NCBI GenBank assembly: GCA_026168455.1
Contig: CM047427.1
Location: 42,938,846-43,002,845 of the forward strand
From: Theocolax elegans
Taxonomy: Eukaryota > Arthropoda > Insecta > Hymenoptera > Cerocephalidae
Reading direction: 5' to 3'
DNA: 64,000 bases
Under the pieces are notes generated by a model, which saw nothing but the letters and a program-made list of their open reading frames with translations, ran no database searches and was not told where the DNA came from. The translations under genes were made by a program, and so were the position numbers. Of the stretch, positions 54,396 to 64,000 are shown one piece after another. The number at the start of each line of letters is the position of its first letter. Position 1 is the first letter of the stretch.

Positions 54396-54522
54396 CTTAT
54401 TATTGACGAACTCTGTACCATTATCTGTAAGGAAGTAATCAGGAGTTTCCCAACGAAACAGTATGAGTTCCTCAAATGCTTTCGCAACCGACTTACCGGT
54501 AGCAGCTCGTAACGGTTTTAAT

Positions 54523-56748
54523 TCAAACCCACCTCGTGAACAAGTCTTGTAAGACCAGTATATATTTGTATTGGTTCTTACTACGAGGCAGTTCCGTTAT
54601 ATCTGCCGCAACCACAGCCCACGGTCTCTCAATATTACGCTTGCCCATCAAACCTTGAGGGCCCGCCTGTGAGACTTTATATCGTTGGCAGTCTATACAC
54701 TGCACAACGAATTGCCTGACATCATGATAGACACCCGGCCAATAATAGTCTCTTGCCACTCGGTCATAGGTCTTCTCCACTCCTAAATGACCACACGATG
54801 GAGGGCAATGCGAATCCTCTAGTACGCGCGTCCTATGTTCTATGGGCACAACCAATCTCCATCCCTCCTCTTGACCCGTGATTGGGTCCAGCAGCTTATC
54901 GGTCGTGAATCGATAGAGCATTTCATCCTCAATTTTCCATTGCGGAAACTTTTGAGGACTGGACCTCACATCATCCAATCTGGCGATGTACCATGGGTCG
55001 GTAATCACGTCAAAGGAGGCTATTTCAACTTCGTCCGAGTCCAGGTTAACAGCGCGAGAGAGTGCGTCGGGAACATAGTGTAGTGCACCTTTCTTGTGCA
55101 CAATCTCGAAGTCCCACTGTTGCATCTCAAGCACCCAGCGCGCTAGTCTGCCGGTGGGCTCTTTAAGAGTTTTCAACCATTTGAGCGCGCTGTGGTCCGT
55201 CACAGCTTTGAAACGATACGCTTCAATATATGGCCGAAGTTTCTTAATTGCCCAGATTAAGGCTAGACACTCTTTCTCCGTCGTCATGTAATTACGCTCC
55301 GCCTTGTTCAATACTCGGCTGACGTAAACGATCGGATGCTCGAAACCATCTTCATCTTCTTGGGTTAACACAGCCCCAATAGCGTAATCACTCGCGTCAC
55401 TCTGGACCGAGAAAGGCTTAGAGAAGTCTGGTCGAGCAAGCACTGGCGCGCCGGCTAGAGCTAACCTGAGTTCACGGAACGCCGCGTCCTGCTCTGGTCC
55501 CCACTCCCATGGCTGGTCCTTACGGAGTAATCTCACGAGAGGGATCTTAATATCCGACTCTCGATTTATAAAACGAGAATACCAACCGACCATGCCAAGG
55601 AAGGAACGAAGTTGTTTAACATTTCTTGGGGTCGGATAATTTAGGACAGGAGCCACTCGATCTACATCGGGTCGAAGTCCATCACCATCCAGGCGGTACC
55701 CAAGGAACGTAACGCTCGAGCAACAGAACTGACACTTCTCTCTGTTCAATTCTAGCCCTGCGTCCACTAGTGTCCTTAGAACCATTTCCAACCATTTTAA
55801 ATGTTCCTCGAAAGTTTCGGTTATAACGATTAGATCGTCCAGGTAACCGAAAACATGAGGTTCAACTTCGGGACCAAATAGAGCATCGATCAACCGTGCA
55901 AATGTCATGGGTGCATTCATCAGTCCGAACGGCATCCGTGTGAACTGCCACAACCCAGACCCAGGCACAGCGAAGGCGGTGTAATGTCGACTAATTTCTG
56001 ACATTAACACTTGAAAATATGCCTTCTTAAGATCGATCTTAGAGATGAATTTGGCATTATGTAACTTATCCAGAATCGAATCCATATTCGGTATTGGATA
56101 TGAGTCACGTTTTGTTACCGCATTCAAATCTCGGAAGTCTATGCAAAAACGATAGCTACCTTCGTCTTTGCGGACTATCACTGGAGCGGCAGACCATTCA
56201 CTTGCACTCGGTTCAATTATTCCTCTCTCAAACATTTTTCTGACTTCTTGCTGGGCGAATTCGAGGACTTTAGGCGACATACGTCTTGGTTTGTGACGTA
56301 CTGGTCGTGCACCTGGCTCTACTTCCACGTGATGTTCGATCAACGTAGTAAAGCCATGCATATCGCCTGGTGGTGGTAATAAGTTCTCTACTAACTTTCT
56401 TACCCTCTCTCGCTGGTCATCGTTAATCTCGATGATACCTGCACACTCTGCGAGATTCCTCGTGTCTCCGTCTCGGACTCCGTCCTTGACAAAAGACTGC
56501 CATTTTCCGGCGCCAACACGCCAGAGGGCATCGCCAATTTTAACCTCGATGTTCCAATGTTGAAGGAAGTCCATACCGAGGATCATCGAGTGTTCCATAC
56601 TCTCGACTATTCTCAGTTGGATGTTGCCATCTAATCCCTCAATTCCGAATAGAACATCTAACAAACCTAGGACTTTCTGAACGTTTGTTTGCTCTCCGTT
56701 TAGCAGTTCAGCGAAGTCAGTGAGGTGTTTGTCCTTCTTAACAAACAA
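54523..56748 (-). CDS. pol: Gypsy-2 Pol (RT, RNase H, integrase N-terminus; protease site deleted)
   Basis: The 741-codon frame is also open upstream to the gag stop (about 56808), in the -1 frame of gag. It starts with LTDFAELLNGEQTNVQ and jumps directly to KVLGLLDVLF. In Gypsy-1 about 720 bp with the FDPGA protease motif lie between these. RT shows FCIDFRDLNAV and FGYLDDLIVI. RNase H shows VQSDASDYAIGAVLTQED and YMTTEKECLALIWAIKKL. The integrase zinc domain (HCPPSCGHLGVEKTY, then CIDCQRY) and the first catalytic aspartate (AADITELP) follow. It stops at LFTRWV by a one-base shift. RT should be functional, but polyprotein cleavage would need a protease in trans. Confidence 0.9.
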   Translation of the reverse strand: MFVKKDKHLTDFAELLNGEQTNVQKVLGLLDVLFGIEGLDGNIQLRIVESMEHSMILGMDFLQHWNIEVKIGDALWRVGAGKWQSFVKDGVRDGDTRNLAECAGIIEINDDQRERVRKLVENLLPPPGDMHGFTTLIEHHVEVEPGARPVRHKPRRMSPKVLEFAQQEVRKMFERGIIEPSASEWSAAPVIVRKDEGSYRFCIDFRDLNAVTKRDSYPIPNMDSILDKLHNAKFISKIDLKKAYFQVLMSEISRHYTAFAVPGSGLWQFTRMPFGLMNAPMTFARLIDALFGPEVEPHVFGYLDDLIVITETFEEHLKWLEMVLRTLVDAGLELNREKCQFCCSSVTFLGYRLDGDGLRPDVDRVAPVLNYPTPRNVKQLRSFLGMVGWYSRFINRESDIKIPLVRLLRKDQPWEWGPEQDAAFRELRLALAGAPVLARPDFSKPFSVQSDASDYAIGAVLTQEDEDGFEHPIVYVSRVLNKAERNYMTTEKECLALIWAIKKLRPYIEAYRFKAVTDHSALKWLKTLKEPTGRLARWVLEMQQWDFEIVHKKGALHYVPDALSRAVNLDSDEVEIASFDVITDPWYIARLDDVRSSPQKFPQWKIEDEMLYRFTTDKLLDPITGQEEGWRLVVPIEHRTRVLEDSHCPPSCGHLGVEKTYDRVARDYYWPGVYHDVRQFVVQCIDCQRYKVSQAGPQGLMGKRNIERPWAVVAADITELPRSKNQYKYILVLQDLFTRWV

Positions 56749-56801
56749 CCTCGCGGGTTCACCAACCCGTATTTCTTGCCCCCTAGAGCTATTACGCTCT
56801 T

Positions 56802-59645
56802 TTAATTGCGTGCAGGGCCCAGGGGGCGATTCTGGTACCCTGCCGCTAGGTTTCCCAGATATTGCCGTACATGCTCACACTTTGGGCAATTATCTAGGGT
56901 TACCCCAGTTGTGTGGCACACTTGACACTCAATGGGCGCTGCCACGTTCGGGCACTGGTCCGCTGTATGTCCCATACTTGCGCAATGTAGGCAAGTCTGA
57001 TTGGGACAATCGGAATATCGATGTCCTACTTTATGGCATGTAAAACATATGCCAAAGAAGGGACTATTCGGATTCCTTTGCAAACCAGCGTCTTGGGTCT
57101 GCCTCTGCGTAGTACGATCATATACCGTGCTTTGTCTACGTTGAGGCGTATAGACGGGTGTCGTCTGAGCTTGAGCAACGTATTGTTTCGGCCTAGCACC
57201 GGTATATTGTTGCTGCTTTGACCCTGTCTGTCTATTTCCCGAAGATTGTCTCGCGTTATTAATATTTTGTGCACCCACAAAATTTTTACTTTCTTGCAAG
57301 TACTGACGTTGACTAGTGTTGCGAGTACCATACACATTGGCTACTTCACAATCACTTGAAGATGGGCTAGAAGAATGTTTCTTATTTTTCTTGCTCCTTT
57401 TCTTTTTCAACGTCTTCTTCTTCGGTGGTGGAGATGGCTGAGAAACCGGTTGGCTCTTCTTATTCTCAACTAATGAGGCCACTTTTCCCGAAACTTTGGA
57501 CGAACTCCGTTTTGGGAAAGCTTGTGGGATATGAACTTGCTCTCTTGGTGTGGGTTCCGCAAATTTCTTGTCCCATACCAAGTGTTGTTCATATTCTTTG
57601 CCGTATTTCATTATGTCTTCGAAATTATTTATGGATCTCGAGGACATAAATTTACGGCACTCCGGTCTCAGTTGAGAATATGCCATCTCTACTTGTTGGC
57701 GCAACGGAGGAGGTCGGCGGAATTTCCGCACAATAGCCTTAAAGCAATTTAGGTATTTTACGACCTTCTCTCCTTTGTCTTGCGTGCGGCGTTGTAGATC
57801 CTCGAACAAATCTTGATCTCGCAACTCCTGACCGTATTCATTCAAAAATTCATTTTCGAAGTCATACCAGTTATGTAAAGAAGATTGGACGGCCCTATAC
57901 CAAAATAGGGCTGTCTTCTTAAACACGCAAGGCAATGCGCTCAGTATACGCCGGTCAGAGAACTGGTCGTCATTCCTAAAGTCTTGTAAACTATCTAGGA
58001 ATTCTTCGGCATCGTCGTTGGTCTCCCCATCGAACGATAGACCCCAGTCTCTGAGGGCTCTTGCACAACCAGGCCGATCCTTTCTATCTCTCACTGGTGG
58101 CTGGTTGTATCGCAAAGGGACTAATGCACCCATATCCTCCCTTTGGTTATTCAAATCAAGCCGGTGGACATCTCGACTCGGCGATGGTACTCTATTACGT
58201 CTGTCGTGGTGGTGCTCCCTACGATAGCTTCTCGCATAATAATCGTTTGCACCCACTCCATTATCAGCGTAATATTCATCCGAATCTACGTTACTAACAT
58301 TAGAATCGGTTTGAGTACCTTGATCACGTCTAGCGACAGCTCGCTCGTTCTCGACGGGATCATTATAACGTGCGCTGGGTTTATTGTAACCATTGTCACA
58401 CTGTGTAGAGGCCTCCCTCCTCGTGTAAGACCTTTGGCTACAATCGGTCGCGCGAGACTTACGATTCCCTTCATTTGATAGCCGTCTAGAAGTGGATGCT
58501 TCACCCCTGTGATAGCGCTCACCTTCCGAAAACGATTCATCATCTGCTTCTTCTGGTGCTGGCGCATATCTGCGTGAGGAAGTCCTGTTGTTATGCTTGT
58601 CATAACTAGCTTTCCTCTGACAGGTACCGTATTGATCGCGATTATGTGAACGATAATCTGGTGCTTCCCTCCGATTATCAGTCGACTGCCTGCGATCGTT
58701 GGAAGGGAGTTCATAATCCCTGCTCGTCTGTTGCCGCGACTTATCTGACTGAATCTCCGAAACGCGCTTTTTAATAGCTCCAGAACTACTAAAATGGCTG
58801 GGAGTAGACCGTCCATGTGCATCGGAATTTAGTCCAAAATCGTTACGACGATTGGTGCCCTTTTCCACTGGGTTGTGGTTACCAACCAACGAGTTACGCT
58901 GATCCCGGTGTAACGCATGTGATGAATTTATAGCATGCGTTTCACCTAGACCAGTATATGTGGCGGTCGACACCGTCACTTGTCTCGAAGGTGGTGAGTT
59001 AGCCGTCGGAATCGCCGCTTCTGTGTTAATGCCAGTTGCATTATCAGAAAGCGGTCTCGATTCACCCGTCGGCGTGGGCACTCTACTATGTGTAGTCACA
59101 TTTCCCTCTTCTTCCTGAATGGGGGTTATGTGCTCACTTGTTGGTCTATCGTCTGACAACTCAGACTCTATAGACCTGTCGGTACCAGAAGGTATCACAC
59201 TACCTCTTCTGGAACGCTTTTGGTGCTTCTGCCAGAACTGTGGACAAGCTAAGGGCTTCGTCGCTGGTTGGGCAGAAGTTTCCTCGTCGTAATTGGGATA
59301 CCAAGGCACGTCAATTTGAGGATCATAGCACTTAATCCTATGTCTTAGAAGGCGCTCTCTACACTCAAACTCTTCGCTATTTGCATTAAGGTGCAAACGA
59401 TCGAGCTGGGCGTAGATCTCCTCCAAAGGAAGTGATCTGATGTCCTTTTTAATGTGCCTCGCATCCCGCGAGTCACTGAGTATTTTGCACATACGCGTCT
59501 CGTAGCTGCCCATCGTAATCTTTTTGATAAGGCAGAGACGGCGTTGTGCACCTGGGGATTTCCTCTCAGTTGGCACACCAACTGCGTCCCCGTATGCCCT
59601 GTAAAGTTTGGACAACTGAGGAGATAGCTCAGAGTCCAGATTCAA
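56802..59645 (-). CDS. gag: Gypsy-2 Gag polyprotein
   Basis: 947 codons, uninterrupted. The plan is the same as in Gypsy-1 Gag. There is a SAP-like helix pair near residues 60-95 (LDRLHLNANSEEFECRERLL) and a long polar region with STQCD and GTQTD motifs (about 410-450). The capsid has FDGETNDDAEEFLDSLQDF and ALFWYRAVQSSL (about 545-720). The nucleocapsid has CCHC knuckles CFTCHKVGHRYSDC and CLHCASMGHTADQC and a third cluster CQVCHTTGVTLDNC. It ends RPLGPARN. The start MNLDSELSPQL is the first methionine. It should form particles. Confidence 0.92.
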   Translation of the reverse strand: MNLDSELSPQLSKLYRAYGDAVGVPTERKSPGAQRRLCLIKKITMGSYETRMCKILSDSRDARHIKKDIRSLPLEEIYAQLDRLHLNANSEEFECRERLLRHRIKCYDPQIDVPWYPNYDEETSAQPATKPLACPQFWQKHQKRSRRGSVIPSGTDRSIESELSDDRPTSEHITPIQEEEGNVTTHSRVPTPTGESRPLSDNATGINTEAAIPTANSPPSRQVTVSTATYTGLGETHAINSSHALHRDQRNSLVGNHNPVEKGTNRRNDFGLNSDAHGRSTPSHFSSSGAIKKRVSEIQSDKSRQQTSRDYELPSNDRRQSTDNRREAPDYRSHNRDQYGTCQRKASYDKHNNRTSSRRYAPAPEEADDESFSEGERYHRGEASTSRRLSNEGNRKSRATDCSQRSYTRREASTQCDNGYNKPSARYNDPVENERAVARRDQGTQTDSNVSNVDSDEYYADNGVGANDYYARSYRREHHHDRRNRVPSPSRDVHRLDLNNQREDMGALVPLRYNQPPVRDRKDRPGCARALRDWGLSFDGETNDDAEEFLDSLQDFRNDDQFSDRRILSALPCVFKKTALFWYRAVQSSLHNWYDFENEFLNEYGQELRDQDLFEDLQRRTQDKGEKVVKYLNCFKAIVRKFRRPPPLRQQVEMAYSQLRPECRKFMSSRSINNFEDIMKYGKEYEQHLVWDKKFAEPTPREQVHIPQAFPKRSSSKVSGKVASLVENKKSQPVSQPSPPPKKKTLKKKRSKKNKKHSSSPSSSDCEVANVYGTRNTSQRQYLQESKNFVGAQNINNARQSSGNRQTGSKQQQYTGARPKQYVAQAQTTPVYTPQRRQSTVYDRTTQRQTQDAGLQRNPNSPFFGICFTCHKVGHRYSDCPNQTCLHCASMGHTADQCPNVAAPIECQVCHTTGVTLDNCPKCEHVRQYLGNLAAGYQNRPLGPARN

Positions 59646-61097
59646 ATATAGAGTACAAAACTACTCTATATGAGAGGGCATACCTTACATAAAGAGAAAA
59701 GAACGCAACAAAATTCCGATCCGAACTTGGCAAACTAAATAAATAATAAAAATCTAAATAAAACAACAAACAAAATTAATGTAAATTAACATAATTTTTA
59801 TAAACAAACTACAAAAAAAAAATTTTTGTTTGCCACCAGATTCGAAAGCTTAATCCAATCTGTATTCGGATCAAAGAAAAAAAATTTTTGCTGACGATCT
59901 TCTCTTTAAACCTAAGTAAAATTGCAAACGATACTTGGACCAATCCAAGACCGAATTAATTTGACAAACAAATTAATTTGGTAACAATTTAAAAATAAAT
60001 TGCTATCGATTGCAACTTTAAACAAAAGCTAATAAAAAAAAAATGTTTAATTGTGTCGCTGACACGAGAAATTAAATATAAAGGAAATTAAAAGAAAATC
60101 TTGCGAAGCCACAAATAGCTGACACGAGAAATTAAATATTAAAGGAAATTAAAAGAAAATTCTGGAAGCCACAAATATAATTATTTGACAAACAAAATAA
60201 TTATAATTTTACACAAAAAGTAAATTTCGTACAAAGAAAACTTTGTGAAAAGTAGCTTCAAAAGAAAAGAATTTCAAAACAAGATCACACAAAAAAAATT
60301 AATTTTATCGTTAACCTCCAACAAAAAAATTTTAATTTATTTAAAGAAAGAAATTAATTATTTTATTTATTATTAATTTTATATATATTATATTATACAA
60401 AAATCAATAATATAAATATGCAATTAATTTGACAAACAAATTAATTGCAATTTATTTCTTAATTCGGAGAAAAAAAACAAAAAAATTAAGAAAATAAATC
60501 AAAGAAATTTTCCCGTCAGCAGAATTAATAATTGAGTGACAAACACTTAATCAAAATAATATTAATATTAATTATCACACAAAGAAAAATTATCGTATAC
60601 TTTCAATATCAGCTGACTAACAGCGTGATAATATATTTGAAAAATTAATTCAAAAGTATATATATATATAACAACAAAAGTAAATTATTAATAATAATAA
60701 TAATAATGATAATAATAAAATTAATAATTATAAGTAATAAAAAATATTATTGGTCGTCTCGAACTGATACAAAATCAGTGAGCCGAACTCAAAAATATTT
60801 CACACACACACAATTTGTTAAACTCGCTTCTAAAGCGAGTCAACAAAATTCATGCAATTAAATTAAAAATGAAATAATAAAATACATGCAATGAATTTAG
60901 AAATGAAATTCGGTCGCGCAGAGGGGGAAATTTTCCTTCTTGCGTAGCAACGAAGGATATCCGCGCGGTATATGCCGTATAGTGTATATGTTCTCTCTCT
61001 CGCTCTCTCTCAATCGCGTTATACTTACGCCGCGCGAGTCTAACGCCGGCTAGTTGGGATTTTCTCTCTCTCTCCCACTAGCGGACTCGTGCTCAAC
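59646..61097 (-). other. Gypsy-2 leader with hairpins and small repeats
   Basis: Non-coding and AT-rich. Three palindromes share the centre TTGACAAACAA: 59954-59979, 60176-60203 and 60420-60448. A looser one lies near 60525-60560. A 62-bp direct duplication with GACACGAGAAATTAAATA lies at about 60060-60175. A CT-rich GC patch (about 60920-61090) leads to the truncated 5' LTR. I see no primer-binding site next to the LTR. Confidence 0.7.
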
Positions 61098-62073
61098 ACA
61101 GGGACGACGGCCCCGAAGAACGCGTCCTTATCGTCGCCGTGGGTTAATAAATTAACCCGTCGGGACACGGTAGCGGAGATAGGACGATCTCCTTATACCG
61201 ACACACGTGGCGGGGAAAATCGGGAATCGGAAAGCGGTTTGCGGGTTACTTTATAATTAAAATAATTACACGACCGTGGTATTAGAATAAAACAAATAAT
61301 TATTTATTTGATAAATTTACACGGAGGTGCCCGACAATACTTAACGGGGCGTTCTCCCGGTCGCGTGGTATATACGCGGCAAGCAGGGGCTGCCCCCGTG
61401 CTCGCCCCGCGCAATACCCAATCGGTTTCGGTAGCACCGGTGTGCTACCGAACAAACATACACACACACTCACTCAACACGTTCTAAATTTATACCGACC
61501 AATGTCGGGTACTTACCGGGCTGGCTGGTCCATTGGCCCTGGTGTACGTCGGCGCCCCGACGTCTGCTGGCCGGTGGAGTCGGCCCGGTTTCCCGTCGTC
61601 CTCGACGGTGATCTGCAGGTGCGGCCCGCGGCCGCGGCGATTCGCCTACCTCGGGGAATACTCAACCCGAGGTATTTTGGTCCTTCGCACTGCACTACAC
61701 TATCGCACTTGCACTCGCGTACGGCTTCCCGGATTACGGACGAACCGGTCCGGTACTTCCCGTGGCGCGCGAAACTAACGTGGCGAGATGTCAAAGGGTG
61801 CTGTCGCGGTCAAGACCGGCAGCGTACTGAGCTTTTCGGGAATTGTCGCATTCCCGAAAAGTATCTAACACACACACACAATAACAATAGAGTATATGGA
61901 TGCTCGCACACATCCTCGCTCGTAGACATAAACACGCGTGTTTCGTGGCCTTGAAGAGGCAACGCACGAAACAATAACAATGTGCGAGATTTCACTATGT
62001 AATATATTATATACACGAAATAATATTTTAGATTCAATATTATTTTATTTCGTTGCAACGACGTCTCGTCGCA
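61098..62073 (-). repeat. Gypsy-2 5' LTR, missing its last 52 bp
   Basis: 976 bp matching 50361-51336 almost perfectly. The end corresponding to 50309-50360 (the minus-strand LTR 3' end, TG/CA boundary) is absent and replaced by unrelated CT-rich sequence. The primer-binding site is lost with it. Confidence 0.85.
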
Positions 62074-62077
62074 GTTT

Positions 62078-62699
62078 ATATACATCTTGCAAACGACGCA
62101 GGTTAAGATCTAACAATTCATTTGCTATCTTAGATGATTGTACATATGTTGTAATAAGATATTTTATAATTGATCGACCCACATTAATATAATATATATT
62201 ATGTAAGATTGTAAATCTAGAAAATGTAGTTCATTCTTTTAACATTAAAAAAAATGTTAATATACCATCTCGAATTGTATCTCTTTTGATTAGTAAAATA
62301 CTAAAAATTTGCGTCAATGTCAAAACTGATGATTGTGAGTATTTATGTGCTGTACCAAATTTGTATCATTAGTAAATAAATTAAGGAATTTTCTTATATT
62401 TTTTTTTAATTTTAAGTTCATTTCATTCTCCTATTTTTGGTCAAACTCATGCGAATGCAAATATTTATAATTTAAGCGTTAATCCTTGTAAGAAAATTGT
62501 TTATTTTATTTAAATTAACGATATTTAAAAAAAGACTTTTAAGAAGATACTTTTACAGGATAACAACACTCAGGTATGCAGATTTACGAACAATTCACTT
62601 GGTTATTCTTGTGTATTTTCCACGTACTTATTTCACGTGTATTTTTCAAGTATATTTGTTATGTGTTGTGATGTGGGTACATCACCGAGGCCACCTGAA

Positions 62700-62742
<43 letters not shown>

Positions 62743-63315
62743 GTACTAATTAGTAAATAGATAGATTATATTATAATTATATGTACTTATCTAGTTGTCC
62801 TCAAGGGTTGATGCGAAGGTACAGGTACCTCCTCGGTGACAGGTACTCCTCGGTGACAGGTACTCCTTGGCACGCTGCATCTGAAAAAGAGAAATATATT
62901 AATATGTATATTTACTAAATAATATAATTAATAGTAAGGACATGTATTATGGGGGAATAGATAGGAAATTTATAAATATTAATAATAATATAAGTAAGGA
63001 GATGTGAGGAAAATGACAACGAATGGGTTTGTTGATTAGTATAATTGGAGAAAGAAAAAAGAATATAATAGAGATTAAATACTCTAATAATTGAGTATTT
63101 AATAGGGATAAAAAACAGGTGGAATTAGTATGGATAGTCTATATATAATAAACTAAATTAATAAAAATAGTTATTGTTTAGTAGTAAAAAACAAGGTAAG
63201 GAGGGTTGTGTGTTAAGGAGAGAGAGGATTGCTAGAAGGGAAGTACAGGTTAGATTAATGAATACAATTAATTATTACAAATATCTATAGTCACAAAAAC
63301 ACTTACGAGTATACA
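62078..63315. other. Non-coding host or repeat DNA after Gypsy-2
   Basis: No gene supported. It includes a reverse copy of the 22165-22290 repeat at about 62540-62665, a TA microsatellite (about 62706-62738) and a three-fold short repeat around CGGTGACAGGTACTCCT (about 62830-62872). The rest is AT-rich. Confidence 0.5.
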
Positions 63316-63660
63316 TTATATACTTAGGAAATCCTCTCCGTGAGCGGTTGTTGACATCGGTGTTGGAGACGTTTCGCCGTGTGCTGCGTCGCCTGTGGAG
63401 CATTGGTAGGTGCGTGCGCGCAACTCTGTACGCGCACCACTCCGCGGTAGTACCCGGGTACTATTCCCGACGGTGGGGATCGCGCACACCCGGGGAAACG
63501 GTCGCGAGGCATGTTGTTTACGTGCCGGCCCGCGCTCAGTTGTCGCCATCTTGAATCGATCGAGATTCAAGCGTGCGCACACTGAACACGCGGTCCGCGT
63601 TCGTATCGATACGGGGATCGCGCGCATATAGTATAGGGAATTCGGAACGCGGATAGTGGG
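63316..63660 (-). promoter_or_regulatory. GC-rich, CpG-rich patch, possible promoter or LTR part
   Basis: It stands out in composition from its AT-rich surroundings. On the minus strand it contains TTCAAGATGGCGACAACTG, which resembles the YY1-type AAGATGGCG element seen near promoter/first-exon starts. A hairpin CTTGAATC..GATTCAAG lies next to it (63551-63572). A 103-codon open frame shows no family and is not called a gene. Because the neighbouring 63660-64000 resembles an LTR-like repeat, this could also be retroelement sequence. Confidence 0.3.
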
Positions 63661-64000
63661 CGAACATGTGTATAATAGTAAGGAGATAAATTTATATTTG
63701 AATTTCGTGCTGTTAACTAGAGAATAATTTAGTGATCTATTGAACCAATCAATAGATGATGTTATTAGAGATAATACTTACGTATGGGTAAATATAACAG
63801 CATATTGCGTTATATGACTGTAATTACCTAAAATACGGAAAGTCGAAATACTAGTTGGGACAATGATAACTTATGTAAATTTGTTGTCATTTTTATCTAT
63901 AGTAGGGTAAATACGGGTAGCTTTATTACACCTGTGACGGATACGGAAGGGTTGGAGAATTATAATATTGCCGTATCCCTCACAGGTAACGAGAGAGAGA
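63661..64000 (+). repeat. LTR-like repeat, second copy (runs off window)
   Basis: It shares with 1441-1760 the TGATAACTTATG block and the hairpin module (ACACCTGTGAC, a stem GGATACGG..CCGTATCC, then TCACAGGTAACGAGAGAGAGA). Only the start of the copy is in the window. Confidence 0.45.

Larger units (their letters stand above)
52089..54922. repeat. 1.42-kb tandem duplication in the Gypsy-2 integrase region
   Basis: Blocks 52089-53505 and 53506-54922 are near-identical direct repeats. Visible differences are single-base losses in the left block: near 53025 (GAAGTATC against GAAGTAATC), 53322 (GGCCATAA against GGCCAATAA), 53465 and 53481. Confidence 0.9.
50309..62073 (-). mobile_element. Gypsy-2: Ty3/Gypsy LTR retrotransposon, protease-deleted
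   Basis: 11.77 kb on the minus strand. The 4-bp direct repeat GTTT flanks it (50305-50308 and 62074-62077). The LTRs 50309-51336 and 61098-62073 differ at about two positions over 976 bp, so the insertion is very recent. In minus order it has a 5' LTR missing about 52 bp, a leader with hairpins, gag, pol in the -1 frame, a duplicated integrase region, ORF3, a polypurine tract and the 3' LTR. It is related to Gypsy-1 in gag and pol. The protease active site is deleted. Confidence 0.92.

Noticed and set aside
63316..63627. 103-codon minus frame as a host gene
   Set aside because: No domain and no splice or downstream coding evidence; kept only as a GC-rich regulatory candidate.

Overview
The window looks like a TE-dense, AT-rich arthropod genome, most likely an insect (an ant or other hymenopteran is plausible). 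This is inferred from the mixture of insect-type Ty3/Gypsy elements with a tRNA-Arg primer site, Penelope-like elements (PLEs), Helitrons, 5S-derived SINEs and a DUF4817-type transposase piece. I see no convincing host protein gene, rRNA or tRNA. Nearly every coding stretch belongs to a mobile element, and most are broken.

Layout. 1-920: right-hand part of a roughly 1-kb near-perfect palindrome (family A). 1441-2000: LTR-like repeat that recurs, diverged, at 63660-64000. About 2490-21290: one old Helitron on the minus strand, cut into pieces by later insertions. These are a 12.36-kb Gypsy element (Gypsy-1, 4262-16624, 4-bp target duplication), a DNA-transposon fragment (about 17630-18640) and a 5S-derived SINE (19177-19607). 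The SINE-containing block is then duplicated in tandem (18650-21702). A second SINE sits in the Gypsy-1 leader. 22500-37630: a plus-strand retrovirus-like Gypsy element (Gypsy-3) with protease, RT/RNase H, integrase and an envelope-like frame. It is 5'-truncated and carries stops. Its RNase H is split by a 3.97-kb foldback-type element (24456-28426) that itself holds a second family A palindrome. Gypsy-3 also has a macrodomain-like segment inside pol and, between env and the 3' LTR, a 409-codon antisense ORF with a cysteine-rich finger.

37631-39242: an unrelated 1.6-kb palindrome (family B) inserted in the Gypsy-3 LTR. 39285-49965: an old PLE with inverted ends, holding a younger head-to-head PLE dimer (39799-48007, 13-bp direct repeat) in which a 3.56-kb block is duplicated. 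Hammerhead-ribozyme-like cores sit at the PLE ends and at 50123-50165. 50309-62073: a second minus-strand Gypsy element (Gypsy-2), related to Gypsy-1, with near-identical LTRs, a 4-bp target duplication and an extra ORF3. 62074-64000: non-coding repeats and a GC-rich patch.

How the genes work together. Gypsy-1 and Gypsy-2 share one plan: LTR, hairpin-studded leader, long gag with a SAP-like N-terminus and zinc knuckles, pol in the -1 frame, polypurine tract, LTR. Their lesions are complementary. Gypsy-1 lacks the integrase core and Gypsy-2 lacks the protease active site. Both have young LTRs, so trans-mobilisation is a reasonable inference. Many tandem copies in the window differ mainly by homopolymer length, so part of the duplication and frameshift pattern could be long-read consensus or assembly error.
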